Positions 1-12,170 are shown, counted from the first letter of the stretch. The stretch is 64,000 bases of DNA from Scalesia atractyloides (GCA_947069175.1 CAMTDV010001633.1:61672102-61736101), one strand, 5' to 3'. Made by a program: numbers and translations. Notes: a model not told the origin generated them from the sequence alone.

Positions 1-879
1 ATCAAGAGATTCTGGACGCTTCTTTTTCTTTGTTTTAGGAGACGGGGTAACTGTTTTTATCATCTATTAATTCTCAAATATATGTACAAAGCAATGATTA
101 AATTTGAGTATGAAAAATTCAAAATAGTTACCTGGAGTTGCCTGTTCTGTATGTGCTTCCAAATTTAAAAGGCTAGGAGCAAGACCTGTATCACTTGACT
201 CATTGACGTCAAGTATGTAAACCTACAAGGGTAAGAACATTTGAAATTAGAAATGTATGCCTTGATAGTTTTATGCGTAGAATCTGTTAACAATGGGTCA
301 CCGAAAGATATGGCACCTTAAATTTGTACTTTCTACTAATTGGAAAATCAAAACGTCTTCTTCAGTCAGATTGTGTCGAAGCGCAAAGCTTTTCCACCCT
401 GCGCTAAGCCCATACATGTATGCGATATATTTGACTTCACACTGCGCTCCGTTTTCATCTTCTAGTACAAATGTAGCGTCTTCTTTCGGTAAGTAAGACT
501 TGCAAAAGTGAAGCGGAAGGCCCTACAAACCATGGAGTAGAGGGGGGGGGGGGATCTTCTTTTGTCATTTTTCTTGATAAAAATTGATTGGAAGAAGTTA
601 AGGACAGAGGCATTACCAACCAAAAACCCGAGGTTACTTGTGAACTACTCATCGTCTTTATACAGCTAGGGAAGTCAGTTCCAAGACTATTCTGAAACTC
701 TATTGCTCGGTTCATAGCAGCTGAACTCGGGGCCGGAGTTTTGAAGCCTTTAGTTGGAGACTTCTCTTTAGGCAAACTGTATGAAAAAGAGACGACTGTT
801 ACTTTTAGGGTTTATATAACAAGAAATAACTATAAAGCAAGCCTCACCTCAAACTTGAACTCGAGGGATCGCTTAGTGC
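1..879 (-). CDS. B3 DNA-binding domain protein (C-terminal exons, partial, frameshifted)
   Basis: Plant B3 transcription-factor family, resembling the At5g58280/At3g19184-type subgroup, a nuclear DNA-binding protein. Exons read on the minus strand, all with GT-AG borders: 879-848, 776-617, 522-317, 222-132 and 50-1 (continues off the window). The B3 domain starts near FPSCIKTMSSSQVTSGFWL, crosses an intron to GLPLHFCKSYLPKEDATF, then GLSAGWKSFALRH and VLIFQLVEST, and ends KVYILDVNESSD. The tail is basic (KTKKKKRPESLD). Exon phases agree everywhere except at the 317 donor: exon 522-317 is 206 nt and ends in phase 2, but the next exon must be read in phase 0 to give KVYIL. One base is missing in the A/T run just before the donor. 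This is either a real frameshift (pseudogene) or a homopolymer assembly error. Confidence 0.85.
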
Positions 880-1251
880 CTGTTGATGAAACCATAAACA
901 GCAAGTTCCATGCCATGCACAAGAAACGGTTAAAGAATATCAACATAACAGGCAATTGCACTTTATGGGCCATTGGGCATCCTAAGCAAATGCAGGTCAC
1001 TCCATATAAGCTGCAAAAGTTCTATCGCACATGCAAACAGGATAGAGTACGAAGTCCCAAAGGGTTTATTTGTTTTTGGGGCTTACATCTCTCGACTCTA
1101 GATGAGAACAATCAGGGCTCTGAATATCAAGCCAGAAATGGTTTGCGTTAGACAGGTAACAGTGTTGTGAAAAGGTGAATTCTAACTAATTGATGCACGG
1201 TTGTGCGTCCCCATAGCTGTTAAATCCTTAACATGAAGCTAGACTTGCACA

Positions 1252-1450
1252 TAGCGCCTGGTTTCAAAAAGCGTGATGCGCTACAAGGCATTTAGGTCCA
1301 GAAAGTGGAGGCAAGAGGCTAGAGCGTCATTAACATATGAGCCTCCTCTGACAGAGTTTAACCAACTTTCACCTAGACGTGCATGAGGTGCCGCCTCAAG
1401 GCCTGAGGCGTTTTCCAGGTAGCCTCTTGTGCCTCACACCTCAGGCGCTA
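1252..1450. repeat. Small inverted-repeat (MITE-like) insertion in the putative intron
   Basis: The ends are perfect 9-bp inverted repeats (tagcgcctg at 1252-1260, caggcgcta at 1442-1450). The interior is rich in gcctcaggc-type palindromes (gaggtgccgcctcaaggcctgaggcg). Size and structure suit a non-autonomous MITE or SINE-like repeat. No target duplication was recognised. Confidence 0.4.
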
Positions 1451-1597
1451 TTTTTAAAACCACGACATATAGGAGGATCGTGCTAAACATATTAGATGCA
1501 ACACAAGGAACTTTTAAATGCACAACCGAGGTGCGCACCTTTGGTATTAAACTGATGTGTGACAGGTGAAACCATCGTCGCGCCTTGGAGACAGGAA

Positions 1598-1616
1598 CCC
1601 CCCCCCCCCCCCCCCC
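1598..1616. repeat. Poly-C homopolymer, about 19 nt
   Basis: Uninterrupted C run. Similar G runs occur at about 542-553 and 9170-9185. Such runs are rare in AT-rich plant DNA and are places where assembly length errors are likely. Confidence 0.8.
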
Positions 1617-1856
1617 AAGTTACGAGGTGGCATGTTATTTATTCCAAATACTGAGAGAACACCAATCTTAATCCATGTTAAAGATTACACTATTAACAAC
1701 CAATGAGTCATATTTCAAACTATTAAAATCCAATTCGCCTATAATCTATAACAATTCCAAACCTACTCAACTAAATCACAACCATATTTAAACCATTCCT
1801 AAACTGTCACCAACAACAACATCCATAAATAGGTTCAAATTAAACCCAAATCTTAC

Positions 1857-2206
1857 ACCACTACTCTTCGCCGGCTGCCGTTTCTTCAGCACATCAGTTT
1901 TAGAACTCTCATATCTCATGGGCTTCCGTATCTTCCGTTTCCTCCGTTTAACCTATATAAAAACAACTAGATTCAGTGTTCCCTATACACGTTAACAAAT
2001 CTGATTAATAACATACAGCCAGATATGAATAACGGTACCAGTGTAGGAGCATCGAGAACATGATGCTGAGAGTTTGAAGTTTTCGCAGATTGAGCGGAAG
2101 TTAAGTTGTGTTCAGCAGGATTTGGTAGATTTAAGTTGGTTATGATGAGATGGTGATCGGATGGTGCTACGGTTGAGTTGAAATCTCTGATGGCCGGAGA
2201 CGCCAT
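1857..2206 (-). CDS. Candidate N-terminal exons of the B3 gene
   Basis: Minus-strand ATG at 2206 opens a 56-codon exon (MASPAIRDFNSTV...) that could end at a GTAC donor (exon end 2039). A second exon, 1952-1857, is 96 nt, has an AG acceptor and a strong GTAAGA donor, and encodes a very basic stretch (VKRRKRKIRKPMRYE). Both would end in phase 0, which fits the phase-0 start of the exon at 879. The B3 subgroup commonly has a basic, low-complexity N-terminus, so this can be the start of the same gene. The exon 1 donor is weak, and a GT at about 1993 is an alternative. An unseen exon between 880 and 1856 is possible. Confidence 0.45.
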
Positions 2207-2339
2207 AAGGGTTTTGATCGGAGAGATTGTAGAGGTTGACGTTTGTTCAACAACGGCTATGTTCCACGTGTGAGGTTCTACGTGAGTGATGCTTGCATTT
2301 ATGTAGTCTCAAATTAGGATAGTACTATTTACTTTTTAG

Positions 2340-3075
2340 TGTTTTGCGACCGGTCTGTTAAATTAAACGAAAAGTAAGCTTAAAAATATTGAATCTTGTA
2401 TGTGCGTTACAGCGTGTTAACTCGTAAAATATAGATCCAAAAATAAAACTAAAAATAATAACTAAGTCTACTTAGCACTCATGTGTTGTGATGGGGCCAT
2501 TAAACGAGAAAAATAGATGTAAAAACATTGAACCATACACGGGCGTTGCAACTTCTAACTCGTAAAAATAAGAACGAAACGTAAAACGGCAAATTTGTAA
2601 AAAATGAAAATTATATGAGATCAAAGTTAAAAGTAAAAAGTGTTAGGATTAAAATTGAAATATGGTTTGTAATAAATTTGTAAAAGATGAAAAGTATATG
2701 GATTAAAAGAGAAAAGAAAAATAAAAAAAGTATTAACAAAGCACAAAGTACAACCCTTAAAGCATAAGTAAGTTGGTAATTAATATTAACTAGTCTTGAA
2801 GTGTGCGCGTTGCGGTGGGACCATCACACTGAACGAAAAGTAGACATAAAAACGTTAAACCATACACGCACGTTGTTTGTTAACTCAAAAGTTAGACTGG
2901 AACGTAAAAATAGAACATAATAACTAAGCGGACCTAGGATTCACGTGTTACGATGGGTCGTTAAGCGAGAAAAAATAGACGCAAAAATGTTGAACCACAC
3001 GAGTGTTTTGTAGCACGTTAACTCGCAAAAATTAGACGGAAACGTAAACGAAAACTTTCTAAAAGATAAAAAGTG
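2340..3075. repeat. Degenerate tandem repeat block with gcgttgcg-type motifs
   Basis: Several diverged copies of a unit containing aacgaaaagtagacataaaa, ttgaaccatacacg, gttaactcgtaaaa and a cacgtgttgtgatggg-like segment follow one another, for example around 2350-2460, 2461-2580, 2790-2930 and 2931-3060. Related cgcgttgcggcgg phrases recur at about 5905, 6070 and 7215, so this is a dispersed family. I suspect a Helitron or similar non-autonomous family but see no defined ends. Confidence 0.45.
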
Positions 3076-3193
3076 TAGGAAGCAAAGGTTTCATAAAAAA
3101 AATTAATGATCTTTTTTTCAAAAATACTTTGGAAGTCGAGCTCTATCAACTCAAACAAGTTCTCATTTTAACCCTTCCATATATATATATATA

Positions 3194-3560
3194 AGGAAAT
3201 GAGAACGCTAAATATTGCGAGAACCATGAGAACAAATGAAAAAACCGCAAGAATTAGGTCAAAAACAATTCAAATTCAAATTTTTTTTTTACACTTATCA
3301 TTATTATTCGAATAAAATGTTAGAAATTAAATTTACACGTTTAAATTTGCATGTATTCGTAGATAAAGAAAATTTACACATGTGTAAAAAAATTTAATAA
3401 GAGTGATTTGAGAGGAGAAATTGATGATTTGATGTTGTAAATTCTTTTTTTTGATATTGTATTTTAATTACAATGAGGTTTTATTAAAAAAAAATGTCTT
3501 TGATTATAGTTTTTCATTTGTTCTCACGGTTCTGGCAATATTTAGCGTTCTCAAGATAAC
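3194..3560. mobile_element. Foldback/MITE element, GAGAACC family, copy 1
   Basis: Inverted arms at 3201-3245 and 3510-3553 read gagaacgctaaatattgcg... and its complement with few mismatches. The interior is AT-rich and non-coding. TA microsatellites flank both sides (ending about 3193, starting about 3567), which suggests preferential insertion into TA runs. Related copies lie at about 3970, 19651 and 23773. Confidence 0.65.
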
Positions 3561-3564
3561 ACTC

Positions 3565-3602
<38 letters not shown>

Positions 3603-3969
3603 CCTTCGCTTCCTACACTTTTTATCACTCACTTTATATATCATATAACTAAATCACATTACATCCTATTAGACAACATTATATAATGTTACATTGTATT
3701 ACATCATATTATATCGTGTTACACCATATTATATCGTATTACACAATATTAAATTAGCAATCTCACTATTTGAGAACTGGATATACATGGCAACGATTTT
3801 GATCCTAAATTTCATTTTGCGACGAAGTGTGATCACCCTTTTTGTGACCGAATTTAGCTACCCTAATCTTGGTCCCAAAATTTACAATTGAATTGTGACC
3901 TCAAATTTTTGACCGCTCCTTTTGTAGTCATGTTCGGTCGCTCATGAATTATCTAACCATATGTTGAGT

Positions 3970-4360
3970 ATCATTTCAGAACACTAATTGTTGCAAGAAC
4001 AAAAGGAACAACTATAAATCGCTATACTTTGGGATTTATGGTTCAGTTTTCTAAAAAAAATATGTTTCGTACGTTTATATCTGTATTATATATACATAAA
4101 AAACCATATATTTTATCTACACATAACCTACATACATGTAGGTAATTTAAGCTACACATAACACATAACCTACTTATGTATAGGTTATATAAAAACTAAT
4201 TTTTTTTTCATATTTTGTTTTGAATTCTAGCATGAGAAACAATAAATCTTATATTTGTAACATTTTAATTTACTTTTTAGGTTTTTCGGATTGAAAAAAT
4301 GGGTGATTCATTTTGTTATGCGTGTTCTCGCAATTTTTAGTATTCTGTATAGAACCTTCC
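3970..4360. mobile_element. Foldback/MITE element, GAGAACC family, degraded copy 2
   Basis: The left arm at about 3977-4005 (agaacactaattgttgcaag) is the degenerate inverse of the right arm at about 4323-4352 (gttctcgcaatttttagtat). It shares the gcgagaac core with the other copies but is more diverged, so it is probably older. Confidence 0.45.
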
Positions 4361-4392
4361 CCACTAACTATATATAAATAAAATGGTCCTAG

Positions 4393-5052
4393 TAGGCCTA
4401 TAAACGAACCGAACGAACACGAACATAGGCATGTTCGTGTTCGTATATTTAACTTTAACCGAACACGAACACGAACATATAATCGAACACATTTTTTTGT
4501 TCGTGTTCGTTCATTAAGAAATCATGCATGTTTGTGTTCGTTCTTTTAAAGCCCAAACGAACAATTCACGAACATAAACTAAAAAATTAACTAAACATAA
4601 ACAAACATACATTAACATGATTGAACAGACATAAATGAACACAATTGAACGTAATTGAATAGCTATAAACAAACACAATTTAACATGAGTGAATACAAAC
4701 AAACAAGTCTAAATATATTACATTTCATCCGAGAACACATATAAATTAGGGTTCATAGATTTTAAGTAGTTTTTTTATATAAATATTAAGTAAATGTTCA
4801 GTTAGTATCTAAGAAAAAATTTAAAATTTCATTTTTATATAAAACTTTCACGAACATAAATGAACGAACATAAACAAACGTTCACAAACATAAATGAACG
4901 AACACAATGTGTGTTTATGTTTGTTCATTTTATTAAACGGAATTTTTTTTTGTTCGTGTTCGTTCATTTATTAAATAAAACGAACATACACAAACTTCCT
5001 GCCGAACAAGTTCACAAACAGTTCATGAACGTTCGGTTCGTTTACAGGCCTA
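4393..5052. mobile_element. hAT-type MITE, 660 bp, with 8-bp target duplication
   Basis: The terminal inverted repeats match at 22 of 23 positions: taggcctataaacgaaccg at the left, and the complement of cggttcgtttacaggccta at the right. They are flanked by identical 8-bp duplications, ggtcctag at 4385-4392 and 5053-5060. An 8-bp duplication is the hallmark of the hAT superfamily. The interior is made of repeated cgaacacgaacat / tgttcgtgttcgt phrases on both strands and has no transposase, so the element is non-autonomous. Confidence 0.85.
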
Positions 5053-5837
5053 GGTCCTAGTTAATACATCGGTCACCCTATGTATCTTTCAATAATGATA
5101 TAGGGTCGTAGTTACCTGCGCGTTTCGCAGGAACACGGTTGGAGTTCAAAACATATAACACACAATGACAACCGATAAATAAATTTGTAAAATTAATTAA
5201 AATGATATATTAACGGGTTATGTTATTTGCATCGTAACTCGGCTCTAAACATTAAAATAATAACAAAAGGTAAAACGATATAGTAAATAACAAATGTAAA
5301 AATAAAGTAAACGAAAAAGAAAATGATAGAAACTTGCCAGTTTCGGCGCGCTTGTTATAGCAAAGAAAAAAGTTAAGAAATTGCCGAGGTCATTATATCT
5401 ACACATCAAAACAACTAGAAAAGATCGTGAAACTTACTAAACGCTCATAGAAGTCCTGATGCCTTTTCAACAACTGGTAGGGAATTATGGAAAATGTTCA
5501 ACATTGATGGAGTTCACAATAATGACTCGTTAAGAAATAAAGACAAACTAATTTCGGGACGAAATTCTCTCAACCGGAGGAGAATGTGACAATCGACAAA
5601 TCTAGACTAACATTCGTACCAACCCGAATTTGGCACACATCGTGATCTTATGTTTTAGACTCAGTTTTATTAATTTGGTTGTCATAAGCATAACAATGTC
5701 TATCCGTGTCAAATTGTGCATTTGAGATTTTTTTTAATTACTGGGTCACACACAAGTTAACCCGACATGCACGAACGGTGGTGATAATATTCTAAATTCT
5801 TCGGATACCACCCTATAGCATTATTATGTGTGTAATA

Positions 5838-5839
<2 letters not shown>

Positions 5840-5890
<51 letters not shown>
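5840..5890. repeat. (TA)n microsatellite
   Basis: Uninterrupted TA dinucleotides of about 50 bp, followed by a ctagtgggaaaccctcgcg phrase of the dispersed gcgttgcg family. Confidence 0.9.
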
Positions 5891-5891
<1 letters not shown>

Positions 5892-6017
5892 TAGTGGGAA
5901 ACCCTCGCGTTGCGGCGGAGTCGCTAATACAGGGTGGGAACATATTTGAACCTTAACACGATTACATAATCATGCCTTGAGTTTTCTCAACTCAAGTGGG
6001 TTTTCATTTTATCCTTC

Positions 6018-6020
<3 letters not shown>

Positions 6021-6062
<42 letters not shown>
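6021..6062. repeat. (TA)n microsatellite
   Basis: Second TA run, about 42 bp, again followed by a gcgttgcg-like phrase (cccatgcattgcagcggg). The two runs flank a 130-bp segment. Confidence 0.9.
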
Positions 6063-6066
<4 letters not shown>

Positions 6067-9000
6067 GGTGCCCATGCATTGCAGCGGGATTCACAACAAT
6101 TCGGTTGATGATTTTAAGGGTGTACACAAGTTGTTGTTCAGTTCAATTTAGTTTTAAGCCACAATCACAACCAAAACTTTTGATTAAGGTGTTTCAAAAA
6201 CTGGTATGTTTCAATTATTTCGGTTTGCTTAATCAATTATGAACATTAGGTCTAATCGATTCTCGATTAATAACCAAAAATTTAACATGGGCTTAAAGTG
6301 TTAACTTGAATTGAAGTATTTAAAACGAAGAACCCATTATTATTAATTTAAGGCATGCTAATATATATTAATAGTATAGTAAGTAAATATTAAGAGCATT
6401 CACATCCAGCTCCTTAAAATATACATACATTCCACTAAAAAACAACTCCTATATCAATATATTTTCACGAAAAACAAATACTTTTTCTCTCTTTTTCAAT
6501 TAAATAATATTTTTATACTTTTATCATTAAATTTTCTCTCTCCTTCACTCACAATCACTTTTAATATATATTAAAAAATTATAGGGGGTGAATAATGTCC
6601 CCCCAAATATATAGATGAACATTAATATTTTCTCTCTCCTCCACTCACAACCACTTTTTATACTCTTTATATTTTAAAAATCTCATACACAGATTTTGAT
6701 TTCCAAGATGTGAATGCTCTAACATGGACAATAGAAGAGAGGAGGTAAATAGGGAGCCCACTCATGAGTACTTTATAATAATTTAAAGAAAACCAAATTA
6801 TAAATCAAATAAATGATAAAATAATTATCCTAATTAGATTAATTTGATTATTAACCTCTAGGGTTTTATCAAAATTAATTCAAACTAAATTTAGGGCACA
6901 TATTGTGAAGTACTTATAATCTAAGGGATGAAGTGGAAATTTTAGATTAATATAAGTATAGATTAATGTTAGTGAACTTGTGCCTTATTGGACCTTAAAT
7001 TATCGGTTAGTATACCAAACAATTATATGTATTTTCATTAATTCACAAATTGTGTTGATTAGAATTTTACTTGTTGATCGATTAGGGGATGTAGATAGTT
7101 AAGATATTAAATGATATGAGCGAGGTTCTTTAATATCTTTAAATTACAACGTTTTGATTCAATTCAAATATTAAATCCAATTGCTAAATAATATTAAACA
7201 AGTTTACGTCAATCCGCGCGTTGCTGTGGTATTTTAAAACGGACAGAATTTTGTCGGTTATGGTGTACCCGCTATTTGAAATAAAAGAAAAACCTAAAAA
7301 AAGATATTTATTTGTACAATATTTTATTATATTTGTCAAATAAAAATTAATAAAAAACAAATACTTATTGCAGAAAATAGTATTGGTATAATATATTGTA
7401 TAAGTGAAATGGAAACTTATTAAAATTGTACGTCTATGTTTATAAAATGTTTGCATTGGCCGTGTTATATTAGTTTTCATTTGATTTATAATTACTTAAA
7501 ATTAAAATAATGAAGTGAGATATTATATTTGACAGGGGCACATCATACATTGTTCATTAACTCATGAAAGTTTCTCATATAATGGACCCGGTTTTCTAGG
7601 CTTCTGGTGATATTCTAAGGCCTATACAAGAGGTTTACAAAGATGATATGTTAATGTTTTATATATTATATCGTACTTTTGCGAAAAAAATAATAATAAT
7701 AATAAATAAACAAACTTATGATGAACCCATGTCGTATGTGTGTATATATATTTTGGACACAAATATATATAAATATATTTCAACTATGGAATTTTTATAC
7801 TTATTTCAGTAGTTTTGTACATAAATAAGAAGGTTCATAAATGTATTTGTACTGGTATTTGGAACTTGTTAGAAAAATACATATTTCTTGTTAGTTTTAC
7901 TAGAAAAGCTATTTTCTTATGTAAAATATAGAATGATAACAAGAACCGGACATTGTGAAGACAATATTATTCTGTGCATAAAAATATAGTTTTTTAAGCC
8001 TTCTCTCGACCATGGTGAAAACTACATACTTTTTATATTTTTTATTCCGTTACGAAGGAATGATTAAGGTTGTATATATTGGATGAACATATATATTAGT
8101 AGTACAAGTTCGACTTGTCATAAAAAAAATCTTTAAGGGACGATATCATATTTTTGGGAATTTTGGTTCAAAACAGATATAGTAGTAATTTTTTTTTGTG
8201 GTTACGAGAGGTATATATTTATATGAGTCCAAGAAGCAAAATTGCCCATTATTCTATAAGTATAGAATTTTATGTGAATATGGGTGTAGCAATAAAATAT
8301 CTCTTACTTTTACACAAAATTCAAAGTATATATCTCTAAAAGTAAAATATAATTTTATATTTACTTATTTTTCGATCGAGATGAGTTAAAACTCGAGCTA
8401 AGATAATTATTTATTTTATATCCCCGACCACTAGTTTCATACGAGAATACAAAGACGATGTATGATAATTTTATCATTTATATATTGTATAATATATATA
8501 TTTTCAAGAGACAAAAGATATATCACCAACTGTTCACCGAATTAAAGCGTTGAAACACGAAATGTATTCCTATTGAGTCTAACTAGTTGGGTGAACAGTA
8601 TACATAACCAACTTGTATGCTAGGAACATCATTTAGACCTTAAAATGTCTTATTATAACTTAGGTCATGGTTAGGTCGTCACACGCGCACACGGACTTTG
8701 CTTCTCAATTAGTTGTTATTTGGAGCTTACGCTTTGCCGATCAGGTGAGTTCATAACCCTCACTTTTTACGGTTTTACATTTTTATAAATATTTTCGGGG
8801 GTTGAAAGACATGCAAGTTTTGCAAAAGTACACAAAATTTCGACGAATGAAAAATTCATATTTCTAAACCATGTTGCGAAAGGATTTCAATTAACACAAA
8901 TGATTTACGAAAGGTTTATGCTCAACATACCGGTTTTACAAAACACAAGCGTATTTTCAGACCGTGCATGAGTTTCATGACTAGTGACGGGGATGTCCTA

Positions 9001-9169
9001 GCTACATACAGACACGGGGACTGGATTGTCCTACATACAAATAAGAGGATTGGTTGGTCATGCTTTTAGACACAAACGGGCTAGGCCCATTTTCATTTTT
9101 GCGAGACACAAAGACACTATGAGTTCATATCCCCCTTTTGCTCTTAAACGTTTTCGGTTTTACAACTCT

Positions 9170-9185
9170 GGGGGGGGGGGGGGGG
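9170..9185. repeat. Poly-G homopolymer, about 16 nt
   Basis: G run inside the putative LTR. Apparent reading frames across it are not meaningful. Confidence 0.8.
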
Positions 9186-9879
9186 AATACATGTTTCGAT
9201 GGTATGGTTTAGCTAAGGAATGAAATATTAGATCATGTACGAATAGGGTGAAACTTAAGTGCCATTAATCTTTTTAAGACCGTGGAACAAAAGTGGTATA
9301 TCTATCGGGTGTAACGAGCCCCACTCATGGGTCCTTGTGTGGCCACATGTAGTGCTTTTGTCGTCCCAACCGGATGGACCGGAGGAAATCATCTAGGGTT
9401 GAGTATTTCCTATGTCGGCACACATATTAATGTCCTTGTAAAGCATTAATGATCAACAAGTTCATTGACGCGTTACATACCATATTTTTATTTACGAACT
9501 CTCAATTGTTAACGTGACTTGGACGTTGACGGTTAAACAATTTTTACAAACACAAATATTTCATATAACATGCCGAGAAAAATGATTTTATTATGTTTTC
9601 TCAACAACTTTTAAACCGGTAAACAAAAAGATTTGTTTAAAATCTTTTTCAAAACAAACTATGAACTCGGTCAACTTTATGTTGATTTTTCACATGTTTC
9701 TTTCTCAGGTTTTACATTCAAACTATGACACGATTGGAATAGGAGAATCCATGGGGATTCAAGTACTTAGCGGGCGTTCACTTTTTATATGTCTTAGCAA
9801 CATTAAACTTTGCTGTGCAATGAAGATACCAGTCAGATCACGCTTGACTCTGATGTAATCGAATTATCGGGGTGTGACA

Positions 9880-12170
9880 GTAGGCGTCAACAGAGATGTA
9901 GACACGAGGTAAATAATTAACAGGAATAATGGATTTTAGTAATCCCAACTATTAGCTGTTGGCCGGCAACGGTCCCAACTTCAAAAATAACCATTAGTGG
10001 TCCCACATTTCACATATTGTAAACCGATGGACCTTTACTAGTAGAAAAGGAAAAGGAGGACAAAAAGAAAGTAAGGTTCTATTAGTAAAAGTCCATTGAT
10101 TTACAATTTATGAAAAGGTAGGACCATCACTAGTATTTTTTTAAATTGAGACTGTTATCGACCAACGATTAATAGTTGAAATTATTAAAATTCATGATTA
10201 ATAATAAGGTATTATTGTCATGAAGTAGTGGATGGATCGTGCATTACTTGCATACCTTTTTTTATTCTTCTAAATTAATGGGGCCTCCAATCATCAATTT
10301 ATATGTCCGCGAGAGCTTATTTACTCCCACACCATACAAGCCACCAAGAGCTTATTTTCATGTAAAAGTCCTCCCATTATCAATTTATATGTCACTTCAT
10401 TTGGATGCAAACCTTCAACTTGCATCTGCTCAAAAAGATTCAGGCGACGAACGGTCAGCGAAAGTCAAAGCCACCATTCAAATTGCCATGGCTCGTCTCG
10501 AAAGTTCCGCAACATCCTTCTACTCTCACACGCAACTCCAACCGAACCGATGATGATTACATTAGCAAAACCACCAGCTGGTTATCGGAATGTCACGATT
10601 TCGTTACTGTTACCGATGATTACGTCAGCCGAACAGTCACAGATGACGGTTTCGTTTTCATTCACACTGCCGGCAATGATGATGTCAGCCGAACAGAATT
10701 GGGGAAGAAGAAGATGACGTCAACTGGCATTCAAAAAGAAGATCACAGTGAAATTAAAGTGAAATATTGTAGAACAAAATTCAAGGGTTGATGATGTTGT
10801 GTAGGATAATGAAGATGATAGATCGTTGATAATGATGAAGTTGGGGGTGATGATCTACTGTAGTGGGTGCAATATTAAAAGTAGAAGTAAAAGGACCAAA
10901 ATACCCTCACATGTCTAAGGAGACTTAACCAATACATTTAACGTTGTTTGTGTTAAAGGTTATACTCTGTAGCAAAACATGAACATAAAGGTGAGATTTT
11001 GCTAATTTAATAGTGAAAGGTATAAAATGTAGTTTTTAACAACTTAACTGGTATAATTAGTAATAATCCATTAAAAATATCCCGATACAATCACACTATC
11101 TCATGTAACCACACTTTTAAACACAATCGTTAAAACGAACTACCTATTCAATCTTTAATTTCTTAATTAATAACAACAAAACAGCCCAATGATCACTTAG
11201 TTGTTTTCGGCCCATAAAAACAACTTTGAACTAGAGGTGCAAAAAAAAACCGTCACGTAACCGGACCCGGTAAAAAAGCTAGGAACCATTTTTTTTAACA
11301 CCCAGGTATTCTATACCGAAACCGGAACCGACCCTACCCGTAGGGTATAGATAGGGTATGCATTTCGATCTCAATACCCAGAACCGGAACCGATCGTACC
11401 CGATTAATACCCGAAACTGGACAAGAACTGGAACCGACATCATCTCCTTTTTTATACTTACTTTTCTGTTGTTGTAAGGAGGGACCCGTTTGTGTTGGTT
11501 GTACAAGGCAGGGCTGAGTTTCGGGCATGGTGGATTTTTAATTTTGCATGTTTTGCGCGTAGTAATAATAAAAATTGGCTGCTTGTGCTTGTGAGTCTGA
11601 GTGGTACTTCGACCACTAGCCTGACCGACAAGAACCGATGAAGACGTTAGAATGGTAGAGGTAAGTGGTCGGTTGAGAGTTTGCTGTTTTTAGGGTATTT
11701 GGTGAGTTTTGGTTTTGGTTATATATGTTGTTCAGGTCGATATTGCTCCATGGATACATTCTATCTTATAGAAAATTTGTAAAAATGGAAGAGATGAGAA
11801 GAGTTTTGAGGGTTTGAGAGTGAGATTGTGTGGTAATAAAATGTGAAGTGTGTATGCACATATATAAAGTTTTTTTTTAAAAATAATAAAATTAATATAT
11901 ATTTTTTAAAATTTTTGAACGGGCAAATGACCGTGGTGGGTGGTCCCACACAACCAGAACCCCTTCACGTCGTTACCACCACCACGCCCCCTCTGATTTA
12001 AAACAGCTTAATCCCCCTAAGGGCGATGTTTCACGCCACTAACACCGGAATCGGAGCCACGTTGGCATGGGCGTAGCTCCGTAAGCCACGCTGGTATGGG
12101 TGTGGCTCCGTAACCCTCAGCCTCACTACAATCTGATGTATCATGTGTTAGAAATTAAATCCTACTAAAA
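9880..12170. other. Intergenic spacer, no gene recognised
   Basis: Short open frames exist (for example 10405-10791 plus) but show no recognisable domain. 11230-11420 is a degenerate run of aaccgg/ggaacc phrases. 11930-12120 has a GC-richer segment with two copies of a gccacg(t/c)tgg(c/t)atggg phrase, probably a repeat remnant. Confidence 0.6.

Larger units (their letters stand above)
880..1856. other. Probable B3-gene intron with a palindromic insert and a C run
   Basis: No exon with convincing coding character was seen on the minus strand here. The stretch holds a palindromic repeat at 1252-1450 and a run of C at about 1598-1616. If the N-terminal exons are correct it is a single intron of about 980 bp. 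Confidence 0.4.
5585..9879 (+). repeat. Putative degenerate Ty3/gypsy 3' LTR (Tekay-like)
   Basis: The sequence just upstream (5552-5584) contains ttcgggacgaaattctc and a purine-rich stretch, matching the end of a gypsy internal region; the same phrase precedes the gypsy LTR at 45497. The LTR would start tgtgacaatcg (5585) and end cggggtgtgaca (9879). Its 3' third resembles the LTR at 22065-26368 in layout (aggtgagttca phrase, then a tctcagg phrase near the end). It is enlarged by TA microsatellites and other repeats. No pol sequence remains upstream, so the element is truncated. Boundaries are tentative. Confidence 0.4.

Noticed and set aside
3694..5060. Short open frames with poly-Tyr or Phe/Val-rich content at 3694-3891, 4514-4702 and 4860-5060
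   Set aside because: They arise from simple-sequence and MITE motifs (the last two lie inside the hAT MITE).
9026..9223. Frame containing a run of glycines
   Set aside because: Produced by the poly-G homopolymer at 9170-9185 in non-coding repeat DNA.
10239..10791. Plus-strand open frames of 104 and 128 codons
   Set aside because: Overlapping frames with no domain, no splice support and low complexity; consistent with chance.
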